Source of the DNA: Stagonosporopsis chrysanthemi
Taxonomy: Eukaryota; Ascomycota; Dothideomycetes; Pleosporales; Didymellaceae
DNA length: 64,000 bases
Direction: 5' to 3'
Assembly (NCBI GenBank): GCA_022560025.1
Contig: JAFISE010000094.1
Span: 1 to 64,000, forward strand
Position numbers and translations under genes: made by a program
In this document: piece by piece, positions 22,042 through 33,651 of the stretch
Layout of the letters: each line of letters begins with the position of its first letter
Position numbering within the stretch: the first letter of the stretch is position 1
Notes under the pieces: generated by a model
The model's database searches: none
Told to the model about the DNA's origin: nothing
Seen by the model: the letters and a program-made list of their open reading frames with translations, nothing else

Positions 22042-25000
22042 GCGCTAAATCGAGTACAGGCCTTTGCAGCTTTCACCGCCTCCACTCGATTTAGACTCAC
22101 GACACATTCATACTTATGATTTTGTACTATTCGTACATCAACGGCGGGTCACCCCCGCCCTACAGGGGGCTAATCGTTATGAACTGTGTTCTTGGACGCT
22201 CGCTCATTGCTACCGGCGTTGAGAAGGTCTGGAGATACCATTTGTTCTTTGCGTACGAGATTTTTTCTTTTGTTGATATACCTTGTTTCTTCTTCTTTCG
22301 GTTCGACAACGATACCCATATACCATTTCACCTTTTCCGCGGTTTCAGATTGCGAAGCAACAATTTAGTGCAAGGTTTCTGCAGGAAGCAATGATGGTAC
22401 ATACACGTGCGTAGGGCGGCGCTGCAAGAGCGCAGTAATTGTCTCGAGCTACAGAGAGCAAACGCGCAACCCTTCTGACGAGGACGGCAAGCAGCGTCTG
22501 ACAGAATTCAAATCATTACACTCCTACCAAATGCTTCCAGCAATCCTTTCCGCCCTTGCTCTTCATGAACTAGGACAGAAAGCATTTAGCCCTGCCTGTC
22601 GAGGTTCACTAGTCACCTATCAATAGTTAGAGCTGATACTGACAAGGGTTGCGCTTGACTCCACTTGCTGCGACAGCAACCACACGGGAAGCTTCTGCGG
22701 TACCTCTGGAGGCGTACACATGCCTCGAAGCAAAAAGTAAACTTGGTACCGCACAATAGCCTCGCCTTTCAGCTCTTGACACATTCACAGCTAGAGCTAG
22801 AAATGCCAAGCTTACTTCGGGGGCATAGCTCCATTTGCTTTTAGGTAAGCAGTGGTAGGTCACTGATGCCCTGCTATTGGCTTTGATACGACCTCGAAAA
22901 GATCATTAACATAAGGATCGACCAAGCTGCTGCCAATTTATTTGGTTTCTCAACCACATGAGATAGTCCGACACCGACTTCCGCACCTAAGGTAATGGCG
23001 CTGGCCGCTACAACTAGGCTGCGCAGGATCCCTTGGGCAAGCGAAATTGTAGTGGCTGGTGGGCAGGTCTAGCCGGCGCATCCTCTTCAGTCAGTTTTTG
23101 CCCAGGTGGTATGACGTCATAGCGCATATCCTTTCATCCAATCACAACATCGCTGCACCAAGTTGTCAGATAGAGAAATGCCAGCGCATCTGCGTTGGAT
23201 CTGAGATCCTCGAATAGGAACTTCCCGGGCAAACGTTTTCGAATTAGGAGATGTGACCTCGTGCTCAGAACGTACACTCCTGCAAAGGCCACAAGCCATT
23301 ACCAAGACGATTCATCCACCCATCATCTACAGTTGCTGCAGGAATGGTACGACCATGGCAAATAAGGTGCTGGAATAGACTTGACTGTTGCCAATGCTTC
23401 GCTGGCGTCCGAATGATTTTGGAACGAATTGTTGTTCTACAAGAATGGAAAGGTCCGTGGACATCAGCATGAGCGTATCAGACGTTCACGCCTCTAAGGA
23501 TCCCGTGAGTATGCAATCATTACGACACCGCCTTGCACCACCTGGTTACTCGCCACCAGTGCGCGTACTCTGGGTCTCAGGGTCTCGAGACCCTGCATAC
23601 AATGCTGTGAGTGGCATTACCAAGAATGGGCAGCTTGCAGGCGACGCGTAACACTTTCTAATCCACCGACAGCCTATTTGGTTATCGGTCTTCGACCAAA
23701 CGGTCACTCGGATATAGTACTCTTCTCGCGTAATTCTAATCTTAGCAAGTCCATGTGTAGCCAAGATGCGGAGCAGCTACCGACCACTCCAATCACCAAA
23801 GACTATGCGAAAAGATCGACAACACAAGCACCGCAAAGAAATGATATGAGCCACAAGATTGTGACGACTCAGGACCTGTGGCTACATGCACTCGCCACAG
23901 CGGCTCGGTGATTTTCAGCTGAAGGAGGCTCCAGGTGCCACCGAAGCTAAGTCTGACGTATATTCTGCAGAAGCTTGTGTTCTCTGAAGTAAAGATCGTC
24001 TTTGCAGAAACTGACGACGTACCAGATCAGAAGTTTGTGGCAAACACATGTCAAGCCGACCGAACGCCCGTAGCACCGCCACAAGCAATACGTATAGCGA
24101 CTTGGCAACGTTACTGGCGTGCAGACTCAAACCAATGCCGAGCATTTGGAACCAATGCGGTAAACCCCGTGACTGCATCAAAATGAGGCTACCCCGAAGC
24201 CACATCGAAGTTGCCAAGTGCGGGGCACTCACGCAAGATCGCAGCCACATCTCCGCCCATCCTTGAAAGAGTCAAGATGGCTGGACGAGAAGGCCGTCGG
24301 CCGTTGCTAGACGTTACAGAAGCATCGTTACCTACCGGCCATAACTCCGTCCCACGCAGCATGCCACGAGCTGAGACGAATGTCACCTCAAGGCAGCGGG
24401 CGAGAACGAGTCGGATATGGCGCTCGAACCGTTATAGTGATTGCAATTGGTGGAGATTGATGTGGCTGGGAACTTCGAGACTACGAGCAATGCTCGGCGA
24501 AGTGCACCGATGGCAGCACTTTTCTTTCGGCGACATTCAAAAGGATGCATATGCGGCAAGTGCCCTTGGTACAGTCCCAAGGCCTTAATTATGATATGCG
24601 CTTGTGGCTTCACTCTGGCCATGACCAGTGCGGGTAGGGCTTGAACAACAGCCTTTGGGCCGCATCGAAGTATCTCGGATATTGTTTTCAGATCGCACTC
24701 GATATCCGCACCCTGAGACCAAAACAATAACGCGGCGAGTATCGATCGATAGCAATCCTCCGGACAGGCTGCGGCATCGGTGTTATCCATGCGTTTTTCC
24801 TTGCAGTTCGGCACTTAACAGATGTTGTAATGATGGCAGATCCTACATCACAAGACCATCGCTAGGAGCAGTTGCAAGTCGAGATCTCTGCGTCGCAAGC
24901 GCTACTAGCGACCTTTGATATTGACCGCTCTTTACACACTGGACTTTTATTACGAGTAAGGAACAGTACATTTGAAGTGGAGATCGTTGAGTTCTCCATG

Positions 25001-27039
25001 AATTCACGATCGACGTTGGTGACTTGGCCCCTAATCAGCCAAAAGAAAAACTTTCGAAAGAGCACGTGCAAATAGGATCGTGCCTACTGGGTGTGTTCAG
25101 ATCGTGATAAGAATTTGCTATCATCATTGCATCACGGGTTCCGTTTTCTCTAAGCTGCAGAAATCGCAAGGGTTGTCTCCACAAGACGTTTGTCGCTCTC
25201 GCTCTGGTGTGATCTTGTTCTTCCCAATCAAGCAGTGTGACATCTCGCTTCCCGCTCCTGCAGCATCAGCAGAGCGAATACAAGATCGTAGCATGGGTCC
25301 ATGAGCTCGCGCCGCTGACGCGCGCCTGGAAAGCAGCCGGTTGGGCGTACACAAGGAGATGCACAGAGCTGATGGATCGAGCCACGTCGCCCCGGTGCGC
25401 AAAAGCCAGGGGCCCGCAAGGTTGTCTCCAGATGTTCAGCGCGTTACTCTCGCAGCCTCTTGCTTTTCCCTCGACCTCGTCTTCTCCCTTTTACACATCA
25501 CGACACGTATCACATCAGTCACCACCGCGATTACAAGAGCGGTTCGCATCTTTCTGTGTAGACGCTTTGTCGCCCGCGAGTCAGGCAGCTAATACGATAA
25601 TCGTCAAGGACAGGGGAGGAGGCCCTTCCTCAGTCCGAGACCCGCGGTTCAAGGAAGTGCACGGCACGACGCGCCGTGCTCAGGGCAGCTTTTCCCGATA
25701 GAGACACTCAGTTTATGCATCGTCGTTTGTACGGTTTTGGCCGACTGACTAAAGGGTTGGTAACCCGGGATGCCGGACTGATATGGAGATCTCGCACGAA
25801 GGATGCGCTTTGCGGAGAGCGTACGGATGTTTGTGGTCCGAAGTCCGTAGGATCGGAGGGTAGAGAGTGAGGTTGGCGATGCTGCAGAGAATGGCAAGTA
25901 ACCCGATTTTTTTCAGGAATTTTGAGAACGAAGATTTTTCACGATGATATGTATCTGTTGCCTGTAAATGGGAGACACCAATCAAAGCAATTACACGTTT
26001 CAAGGCTCATGTGATGTCGGCTCCGTTGCCGATGGGTGTAGCCATGCTCACACTGACGAATATACATAAGCACCATCAAGAAGTGAAATCGCAATTTCTC
26101 CTTGTGAAATTCTTCTGCAGGGTGATCAATCACTTGGCCCTTCCATATCGCTTCTCTGTCTTCACGATCTTTCAATTTCAGTTTGAATTACCGCACGGGC
26201 GCTCTCCAAGAAGAAACTACCAATGCAGTTGTAGTAAACTTATGCAACTCCTGGCGCTCCAATCTGCCTACAGAATCTGTAGCCGCATAGCTTAAGCTTT
26301 CGAGTGAAAGTCCGTTGCATGTATCGTGGACTCTAAGCATCCTATGCAGACTTATAGATGACTTTGTATGCGCTGCCTTTACAAAGATGAGGAGTCTCTT
26401 GCTGATTGGGCCAGTCGAGGCAAACGACATGGCAGCATGAGTCAGTAATTAGCATGGAAGAGACGAAAATAAAGTCAATCACCATTACTAGAGCTCAGGC
26501 TTAAAAGAGTTCGACACGGTTTCTTGAGATATCTAAGGACACCAGACCAGACTAGTCAGTGTCCGGCATAGCAGCTTGCTCATTATCAGCATCGTGCTTT
26601 GTTTAAGAGATATCTAAAGCACATTTGTGACCACGGCAGGCATGCATGATATGGAGATTCCTAGGGAAGATGGGGTTTGCACTGAAAACGAAGGACGGAA
26701 TATCTGATTTATGATGAAAGCTGTAGGCATGAAGTATCTATTTCATTCGCTAAAGCAACTACCCAGGTCTGTAGAGCAACCGAAAGAGCTGGCGGAGTGT
26801 CAACTGATGATCAAGGCTGGTCTCAATCAAGACTTAGCATACAATCAGGTCTCACTTGCACCGCCGGTCCAGTATCGATGGCAACGGCGACACGGATGCC
26901 ACCGGTATAGCAAAAACGCTACCTCAAACGAATATTCACTGGCATAATCCACCAGGTCTCAATGCGCTCTCATGTTGAGGATGTGCATCGTGACGTTACA
27001 TGTCAATTGCCTGTCACTTGCATAGTTGCTTGGATCTCC
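22042..27039. other. Five-kilobase gene-poor stretch
   Basis: No gene could be supported. Frames are all under about 155 codons, overlap on opposite strands and carry no motif. GC content is lower than in the flanking genes, especially at about 25.9-26.8 kb. Visible structure includes an 18-base perfect palindrome at 23578-23595 and two copies of GAGATATCTAA at about 26525-26616. It could be an old decayed insertion, a regulatory or non-coding RNA region, or lineage-specific sequence; I cannot distinguish these here. Confidence 0.5.
23578..23595. repeat. 18-base perfect palindrome
   Basis: The sequence CAGGGTCTCGAGACCCTG equals its own reverse complement, with an extra direct copy of GGGTCT immediately before it. 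It lies alone in gene-poor DNA. Confidence 0.8.
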
Positions 27040-28152
27040 TCAATCGTCCAACTCTCTTCCAAAATCGATTAGCCGTAGCTTCTTTGCATCCTTCGGATGG
27101 AACTGCGCAATTTTCGCCCTCACTAGAAATCGTGTCGCTGCCGAATCCCGTTCGAGTTCATAGTATGCCTTTCCTCCGCCAGGGCCGATCAATGTTGCAA
27201 ACAAATTTTCGATGAGCTGCCGCAATTCCGCATCGGCTGCCTCGGCTTCTGTTGGCGGCTCCTCTTCATCGTCTTCGATGGCGGACTTGCTTCCCCAGAT
27301 CTGATCGATTCTTCGCTGGCGCGTTTTGTCGGATACTGTCTTTTTCGACGACTTTGCTTTGCCTTGCTTGGTGAAACCTGCGGCGAGAGTGCCGTTTTCG
27401 ACAGTCAGCATATCACCAACGACTGGACCTCCTAGCTCTTCAGCTGCGATCATCGCCGCCAGGTAGTCATTGATGAAGTCATTCATAGCCTCTCCGAATT
27501 CTAGTGTTGCGGTGTTATAACTGTCTTTCTGCACCCGCTTGGTTGCAATCAGCTCTCGAGCAAGTTGTGCAGGTGATTTCTGCGAGCGATCGTCCCGTTG
27601 CGTACGCAGTCGTTCAATGCGGTTCTCCATAGCTTGCGCAAGAAGTCTGGCATCGTTCAAGTTTGCTTCCTCGCGGCTCAGGATCGTTCCTGTCTTCCCT
27701 ATCTTCTGTTGCGTGCTAGAGATTACTTCCTTGGTGCCCTGGATATTCTCCTGTAGGGTGCGCGCAGTCAGAAGTGCCGGGAGTACAGAGCTCTTCTCTG
27801 GAAGGAACGGTGCAGTGGGCGTGAGACGCTTGTACGCGTCTTTGACTGCAATAAGTTGTCGTAGCTTCTCGCGCTGATCCGAGGAAGCGAATGCGGCTGT
27901 TTCGATGTTTGTGTGTGATTGCGCTCGCAGCTACATGTAAAGTAAGAGAAGCACTATGGCATTGGGGGCCGTCCATACCGTATCCAGCGCGGCTTGTTGT
28001 TCCTTAACGCGCGCCTGCAGTTCTCTCACTGTTTGTGCCAGCCGCGCCTCAGTATAAGACGCGTCAAGCTTCATTTTTTCATCATATAATTCATGTACAC
28101 CATCGGAATATTTTCGAATATTTTCTACGACGTCGCCGTATCGTTGCGCCAT
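27040..28152 (-). CDS. Probable centromere protein CENP-K (Sim4-type) kinetochore subunit
   Basis: Exons 27979-28152 and 27040-27930 (minus strand) give 354 residues. Residues 1-60 are coiled-coil (YSDGVHELYDEKMKLDASYT, then LQARVKEQQAALDT), continuing over the 48-base intron. A second helical block has IERLRTQRDDRSQKSPAQLA, followed by a conserved-looking stretch (MNDFINDYLAAMIAAEELGG, PVVGD) and RQRRIDQIWG. The protein ends in AKIAQFHPKDAKKLRLIDFG. From memory of fungal annotations, this pattern resembles proteins labelled centromere protein CENP-K, a member of the constitutive centromere network that links chromatin to the outer kinetochore. The coiled-coil architecture agrees, but no single diagnostic residue proves it. 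It is divergent from the KH-protein gene. Confidence 0.55.
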
Positions 28153-28932
28153 ATCGTACTGTCTCGCCGACTGTAATGCGCTGGTGCTGATGTGTTCTTT
28201 CGTATTGCAAGCGACAGCGACGACAAATTAGGCGACGTCGCGACTTTCGCCTGGTAAATGCGTGTTTCAATGCGCCCTCTCACTTCTTTTGTTGTATTGG
28301 CAGGTAACGTGCACGTTACACGTTACACTGAAAGCATACATACAGGCAACTGAGGTCGCACACGTGATTTGAAACCGCCAAGACTGACGATCTCCACTTC
28401 CTTTTTCGCGACGATTGCATAACGTCCTTTCCCGTCGCCCACTCCACCTTCCACTCCCCAGAGCTATCTCGCGCACTACCCCGCCCCTGCCCTTCTAATC
28501 ACACAACCTGTGGAAGCCGCGAACCTTGCTTTGAGAGAAGGTTTGACGAGCTAGCTTTTCTTACGTGGGCGGTTTCTTCTTCTGCTCGACATCATCTCGC
28601 CCCAAACCAACACCCTCTCCGACACTCTCGCGTCCTTTGCACACGCTCTTGCAGTCTATCACAGACATCAAGAAGACACCATTCCGACACCCATACCATC
28701 TGCACGCTTCCAATCCAGTCCAAGCTCCGACCGACCTCACCTCCACGCTCCCTCCAACCGCACTCTCGCAATTCCTTCCCAGCCGCCAGCACCAACACGC
28801 TTTCCTTGACAGCCCCCGCTGTACATAACAACGAATACAATTGAACAGTTCCAGCATTCAGCTTGAGCATTTGCGTGGACTGTGAACGAGCTTATCATCC
28901 ACCCTTCAAGATCCCCCACAACAGCTAGGATT
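28153..28932. promoter_or_regulatory. Divergent promoter between CENP-K-like and KH genes
   Basis: About 780 bases. The KH side is pyrimidine-rich (CT-rich from 28430 to 28840), typical of a fungal 5' leader. A 16-base palindrome with an extra half-site lies at 28304-28326, about 150 bases upstream of the CENP-K-like start. Confidence 0.55.
28304..28319. promoter_or_regulatory. Palindromic element GTAACGTGCACGTTAC with additional half-site
   Basis: The 16 bases form a perfect palindrome; a third CGTTAC half-site follows at 28321-28326. The symmetry suggests a dimeric DNA-binding protein, but no specific factor is identified. Confidence 0.5.
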
Positions 28933-30390
28933 ATGTCCGCCTCGCCAACCATCGCAGCCTCCACCAAGCGCCCGCTTGAAGAGCCCTCTTCCCCTGCCGG
29001 ACCCAACGACCAGCCTGATGCCAAACGCCCCGCACTTGACAAGCTGGTGAAAGATGATGCCACTACCGACGACATTGAGACAGCACTTCCTGTTCAGGCA
29101 GAGAGCATCGCTACAGAAGACGTCACGGCCAAAGGCAATGAGCCGGAGGATGAGATTGCTCAAGCAACTGCTCAGAACGGCGAGCAACACGCTCAGGCAG
29201 ATACAGTCGTTCCGGATGCTCCCGGCATTCTCGAAACCCAACCTATCCAGTCCACTTCTGGTGCTAATGGCCGCCCCGGTAACGGCAACCAGCAAGTTGA
29301 CGAGACAAACTGGTTGCATCTGCGAGCCTGCATCGGTACCAGCGAAGCTGCGACCATCATTGGCAAAGGCGGCGAGAACGTAACTCAGATTCGACGCCTT
29401 TCTGGTGCAAAGTGCACCGTCAGCGACTACTCGCGCGGTGCTGTTGAGCGCATCCTTACCGTGAGTGGTCAGGTTGATGCAGTGTCAAAAGCATTCGGTT
29501 TGATTGTGCGCACTCTGAACCAAGAAGATCTCGAGAACCCTTCAACGTCCACATCAAAGGCTTACCCTATGCGCCTCCTCATCCCTCACATCCTTATTGG
29601 TTCCATCATTGGCAAGGCTGGAGTCCGCATTCGCGAGATTCAAGAAGCATCCAACGCAAAGCTGAACGCTTCTGACACCCTGCTGCCCAACTCTGGCGAG
29701 CGATCATTGGTTGTCCTCGGTGTCGCCGACGCTGTGCACATTGCTGTGTACTATGTTGCTCAGACCCTGGTCGAGCAGCTAACAGAGCGCTTCGGTGGAC
29801 CGGCCGCGTCTCAGTATGCTACACGCAGTGGTATGGCTGCCAATGTCGTTCCTGGAGGCATGTCTGTCCAACCGTACGTTCCTCAGCCGGCCGGAGGTCA
29901 GTATTCACAACCTCACCCGCACAACTTCCGTCGCCAAGAACCTCAGCGCACTCCTCAACACGGAGGCTATGGCGCTCCTCACATGCATGGTCAACCACCT
30001 CAACAGGCACCATATGGACAGCCTAACATGCCTTACGGAGCTGGCTCGCCTGGTCGTGCTCACTATGGTGGCCAAGCGCAACCGACGCCATATGGTGGTC
30101 ACCACGCCGCAGCACCCGTTGCACATGGTGGAGCACCCAGCCAGCCGCCGGTTCAATTGCCCGGCCAGCCCCTCACGCAGCAGATCTTCATTCCAAACGA
30201 CATGGTGGGTGCCATTATCGGTAAGGGTGGAGCGAAGATCAACGAGATCCGTCAGCTCAGTGGCAGTGTCATCAAGATCAATGAGCCCACAGACAACAGC
30301 AACGAGCGCCTGGTTACAATCACAGGAACACAGGAGTGCAACCAAATGGCACTCTACATGCTTTACTCCCGTCTCGGTGAGGGGCATTGA
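28933..30390 (+). CDS. Three-KH-domain RNA-binding protein (Rnc1/PBP2-like)
   Basis: An uninterrupted frame from ATG at 28933 encodes 485 residues; the codon at 28882 is GTG, not ATG. Residues 1-125 are acidic and disordered with an early KRPLEEP segment. KH1 begins at about residue 126 with the GxxG loop in IIGKGGENVTQIRRLSGAKC. KH2 begins at about 212 (MRLLIPHILIGSIIGKAGVR). A Gln/Pro/His/Gly-rich linker (about 310-410) leads to KH3 (IPNDMVGAIIGKGGAKINEI), which ends five residues from the C-terminus. All three GxxG loops are intact. The arrangement of two close KH domains, a long linker and a terminal KH is that of Rnc1 of fission yeast and PBP2 of budding yeast, which bind mRNAs and affect their stability; the exact targets here are unknown. 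Confidence 0.9.
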   Translation: MSASPTIAASTKRPLEEPSSPAGPNDQPDAKRPALDKLVKDDATTDDIETALPVQAESIATEDVTAKGNEPEDEIAQATAQNGEQHAQADTVVPDAPGILETQPIQSTSGANGRPGNGNQQVDETNWLHLRACIGTSEAATIIGKGGENVTQIRRLSGAKCTVSDYSRGAVERILTVSGQVDAVSKAFGLIVRTLNQEDLENPSTSTSKAYPMRLLIPHILIGSIIGKAGVRIREIQEASNAKLNASDTLLPNSGERSLVVLGVADAVHIAVYYVAQTLVEQLTERFGGPAASQYATRSGMAANVVPGGMSVQPYVPQPAGGQYSQPHPHNFRRQEPQRTPQHGGYGAPHMHGQPPQQAPYGQPNMPYGAGSPGRAHYGGQAQPTPYGGHHAAAPVAHGGAPSQPPVQLPGQPLTQQIFIPNDMVGAIIGKGGAKINEIRQLSGSVIKINEPTDNSNERLVTITGTQECNQMALYMLYSRLGEGH

Positions 30391-31198
30391 TCCATTCATT
30401 TGAAGAAACGAGGCTAACGCCTGCTTCAGAATCGGAGAAACACCGCATTTAAGCACCTGCGTTACCGGAGCCACTGCGTATGTTCGTGTCTTTGAACGAT
30501 GCATTGCCTGAAAGCTTCACGTTTTAATACAACTGCACACCTAGCGCGGCGTTCTCAGTGAAGGGTATACTTTCACGCTTGTTCGATCTTGCGACATATG
30601 CAAGCACATCCAGCCAGCAATTGAACGTTGGCTGTGCCTGATGATGAACAGTGGACAGAACCATCTATTCCCTATCTATTTCAGTCACATGTACATGGCA
30701 GCTCTTCGTTAGCAGCAGTCATTAAGCAAAAGTTTTTTTCCAATACCACATCTCTGAGCATAGTACCCTTTCTGAATCCCGTGCATTATGCAACATTCGT
30801 TGTTCGCGTGAGCTGTTTGACGTGTTGTTGTCTTGTCTGCTTCTGCCAGGGTAACACAGCCACCGTTTCCGGCGTTTGTTTGCTCCGCTAGGGGGTCAGC
30901 AATGAACAAAGCAGCGAGACTCTGCTGCACGCAACCGCAAGGTAATTGTCGGAAAGATGTCACACCAAAGAAGTGTGATTGTTCACGGTTTATACGGATA
31001 TAGATGGTCGCATTCTAAACACGCACATTCCTTAAGAGTCAATGACGGAAGCGCAGCCCTCCCGCTTGCGGTAGCAGTACCAAACCTCATCAAAACCAGA
31101 ATGTTCCCTCACTGCGCATGTCTGCTCGAGTCTGTGACTTAGGGGATCTCCAGTGCATGCATGGTATCGAACTTTGACTGTAGTAGAAATCAGACAAG
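30391..31198. other. KH-gene 3' region and BTB-gene promoter
   Basis: No gene seen in these 0.8 kb; frames are short and unconserved. Confidence 0.5.
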
Positions 31199-32293
31199 AT
31201 GCACACCATGCAAGAAACAACGATAACTACACGCAACATCGGCATGGCGTTTACCACCGAACCATCACCTACGCGCATCCTCACCAACCTACCGCCGCCA
31301 TACACGTGGACAGGTGCGCGAGCCGGCGAACTTCGGTACGTTATCTATGCAAAGGACCTCACTGCTATCACAACTGACCGAGCCAACCATAGAGCTAACT
31401 CTTCGGACTTTACATCCACTGTGACCCTCTATATCGGCCCAAAGCACACTCCATTCAACATTCATACTTCACTTCTCACCACGCAGTCACCCTACTTCCG
31501 TGCTGCACTCAACGGTCCGTTTGTCGAATCCACAACGAAGACCATCACGCTTGACGACCTTTCGCCAGACCACTTTCAACTACTCGTCTCCTGGTTGTAC
31601 ACATCATCTATACCTGCGCCATTCAAAGATGGAAAACCGGCGTACTACACACTTTTACACCTCTACTCACTCGCCGACCGTCTGTGCATGGAGGGTCTTC
31701 GAAACGCAGTGGTGGACTTGATCGCCGACCTCGCGGATCGGACAAACTCCGTCCTGACACCGAGCGATACACGTATTTTATATGACGGTATCCGCGACTC
31801 TGCGCCGCTCCGCGACCTCGTCCTTGATCTCTTCGCATTCAAGAAAACAGATCGCCTTGTGGAAGGGCACGTGGATAGCTGGCACGCTGCGTTCCTACGC
31901 GAGCTATGCGTGCTGCTTAAGCGGCCCTGCTCCCAGGCCATGGTCAGGCACAGATTGCGCATGTGGTGTCCTGAATCCTGGCACGGCGCTAGGAGCTGCG
32001 ATAATTGCCGTGGTGTGCTGCAGCCGCGATTCGGCGCTGTGGCGTGTGATGATTGCTGTCTAAGCTTCTGCACAAGGTGTGTAGAGGCTGGTGTTGCGAT
32101 GGCTGGGTGGGACGATGGTAGGGGGAAGGAGGAAGTGGATGCAAGAGATACGACTGAGGGTGCTGGGGCTGACGTGAAGATTAGAAAGGGCAGGAAGTGG
32201 GAGGCTTGTAAGCCGTGGAGGGGTTCGAGGTGTGCGTTGTATCATGAGCACGATGAGACGGAGAGGTGTGGAGACATCTTCATGGGAAGATAA
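31199..32293 (+). CDS. BTB/POZ-domain protein with Cys-rich C-terminus
   Basis: A single frame of 364 residues. The BTB fold spans about residues 67-170: TVTLYIGPKHTPFNIHTSLL, SPYFRAALNGPFVES, ITLDDLSPDHFQLLVSWLYT and LYSLADRLCMEGLRNAVVDL. This is the usual fungal BTB lineage that mediates dimerisation and, in some proteins, Cullin-3 binding. The C-terminal part (about 255-300) has a Cys pattern CDNC-x11-CDDCC-x3-CTRC, with further Cys and His residues in the final 35 (CALYHEHDETERC), suggesting one or two zinc sites. The combination may be a substrate adaptor or scaffold; no substrate can be named. No nuclear signal is evident. Confidence 0.85.
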   Translation: MHTMQETTITTRNIGMAFTTEPSPTRILTNLPPPYTWTGARAGELRYVIYAKDLTAITTDRANHRANSSDFTSTVTLYIGPKHTPFNIHTSLLTTQSPYFRAALNGPFVESTTKTITLDDLSPDHFQLLVSWLYTSSIPAPFKDGKPAYYTLLHLYSLADRLCMEGLRNAVVDLIADLADRTNSVLTPSDTRILYDGIRDSAPLRDLVLDLFAFKKTDRLVEGHVDSWHAAFLRELCVLLKRPCSQAMVRHRLRMWCPESWHGARSCDNCRGVLQPRFGAVACDDCCLSFCTRCVEAGVAMAGWDDGRGKEEVDARDTTEGAGADVKIRKGRKWEACKPWRGSRCALYHEHDETERCGDIFMGR

Positions 32294-32600
32294 CGAGGCG
32301 TGGAAAGGAGACCGGAAACATGGCGACATCTGCATAGCGTTTTGGAGTTCTGCAGTTCTTAACTTTGGGTTTGTCAGATCATGCATATACCATAAAACAA
32401 AGGCAACAGAATTGAACAGTCTACAGTTGTTGAAGAGCAGAAAGAGCGACGCTTTGAACGCCGTAATGGTATTGTATCCTCCAGTCGTATCAGTCACACA
32501 TCCGGGTGGAGAAGGCCCGCCTATTTTACATGGCTGAGAATCGCCTTATTGACTCCAAAAGTTGAGATTACAAGTAGTACACAGCGGCACAAGAGGACGC
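32294..32600. other. Convergent 3' region between BTB and MAM33 genes
   Basis: No gene seen. The 307 bases hold both 3' ends. Confidence 0.5.
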
Positions 32601-33651
32601 TTATGCAACGAAGTTCTTGACGTTGTTCAACCACCTGATGTACTCCTTCTGCTCCTTGTGGTCAATGTAGTCGGGGATGAAAAGAGCCAGGCGGGTGTTG
32701 ATACCACGCTCCTCCAGGTACTTCTCCAAGAGAATCTGAAGGTCCTCGTCAAGGTTGTTGAAGGGAGGGCCGGTGTAGAGTGTCCTCCTCGCCCAATCCT
32801 TCTCAGCGGTCTGAGGGTCGGCGAGCTCGGCGTCGGGAAAGTAGTAGAGGTCCTCGATTATGAAGTCACCGTCCTGAGCAGTAGCCTCGATGGCAAGAGC
32901 TCCCTTACCAGGGCGCTCGATGCGAATGCTGGCATGAGCAGGGAAGCCCTGCTCGACTTCGCCCTCGCCTTCATAGTCGTCTTCGAGTTCCTCGCGATCG
33001 GCGGGCGCAACACGGTCCTCGGGGGCGATGCGAATGTTGCCATCCTTAGTGTTGCCCTGGTTGATGGAGCCCTTGGTGCTAGCACCACCAGACTGGACGT
33101 CCATATCGGCATCGTCGTACATGGCCTGGTCCTCGAGGGCGTCCTCGGGGTTGACATTGTTGTTAAGGTCGGCAGTGGTAAAGGTAATGCGGATCTTCTC
33201 GTCGCCGAAGGTGCGGGACAGGATGACTTCCTGGTTACCGGCCTTGTCCTCAATCTGTAAAGAATTAGCATCTCATCTACGAAAACCAGAAGCTCTTCTC
33301 TTACCTCAAATGGGCTGTTCTCAAGGTATTCCTTGATGTTGGCGGAGAGATCGTCATCCTCCTTCATGTCCTCCTCCATAGAGATCTCGCTCTGGATCTT
33401 TGCGACAAGCTCTTCATTTGCTGCAACAACGTCAGCCCTAAGTTTATACAGACATGACAACTGCACATACCACCGCTTTCTTGTTTCCTGACAGTAGAGA
33501 CGTGGAACGAAGCTGTGAGCCTGGGGGCTGCCTGGGACCATGCTGGCTGGAAAGCAGCTGTTTGGCGGAAGAACGACAATTGCGGGCGGACGGCCTTTGT
33601 GAAGCGGGCCGCGCGAGGCGCAGAGCGAGCAATATTGCGGAGAGAGAGCAT
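32601..33651 (-). CDS. MAM33: Mitochondrial matrix acidic protein MAM33/p32
   Basis: Exons 33471-33651, 33305-33420 and 32601-33254 (minus strand) give 316 residues. Residues 1-58 are a basic mitochondrial presequence (MLSLRNIARSAPRAARFTKA). The mature protein follows with EELVAKIQSEISMEEDMKED, then VILSRTFGDEKIRITFTTAD, the acidic middle (REELEDDYEGEGEVEQG) and the conserved end (FNNLDEDLQILLEKYLEERG, then FIPDYIDHKEQKEYIRWLNN). This order fits the MAM33/p32 (gC1qR) family, a doughnut-shaped trimer in the matrix linked to mitochondrial translation and ribosome assembly. Length is slightly above the yeast protein because of an acidic insert. An upstream in-frame ATG at 33720 is less likely because the downstream ATG gives the better presequence. 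Confidence 0.93.

Noticed and set aside
24383..24814. Minus-strand frame of 143 codons in the gene-poor stretch
   Set aside because: No domain, no partner exons that extend it, and no coding signal in flanking sequence.
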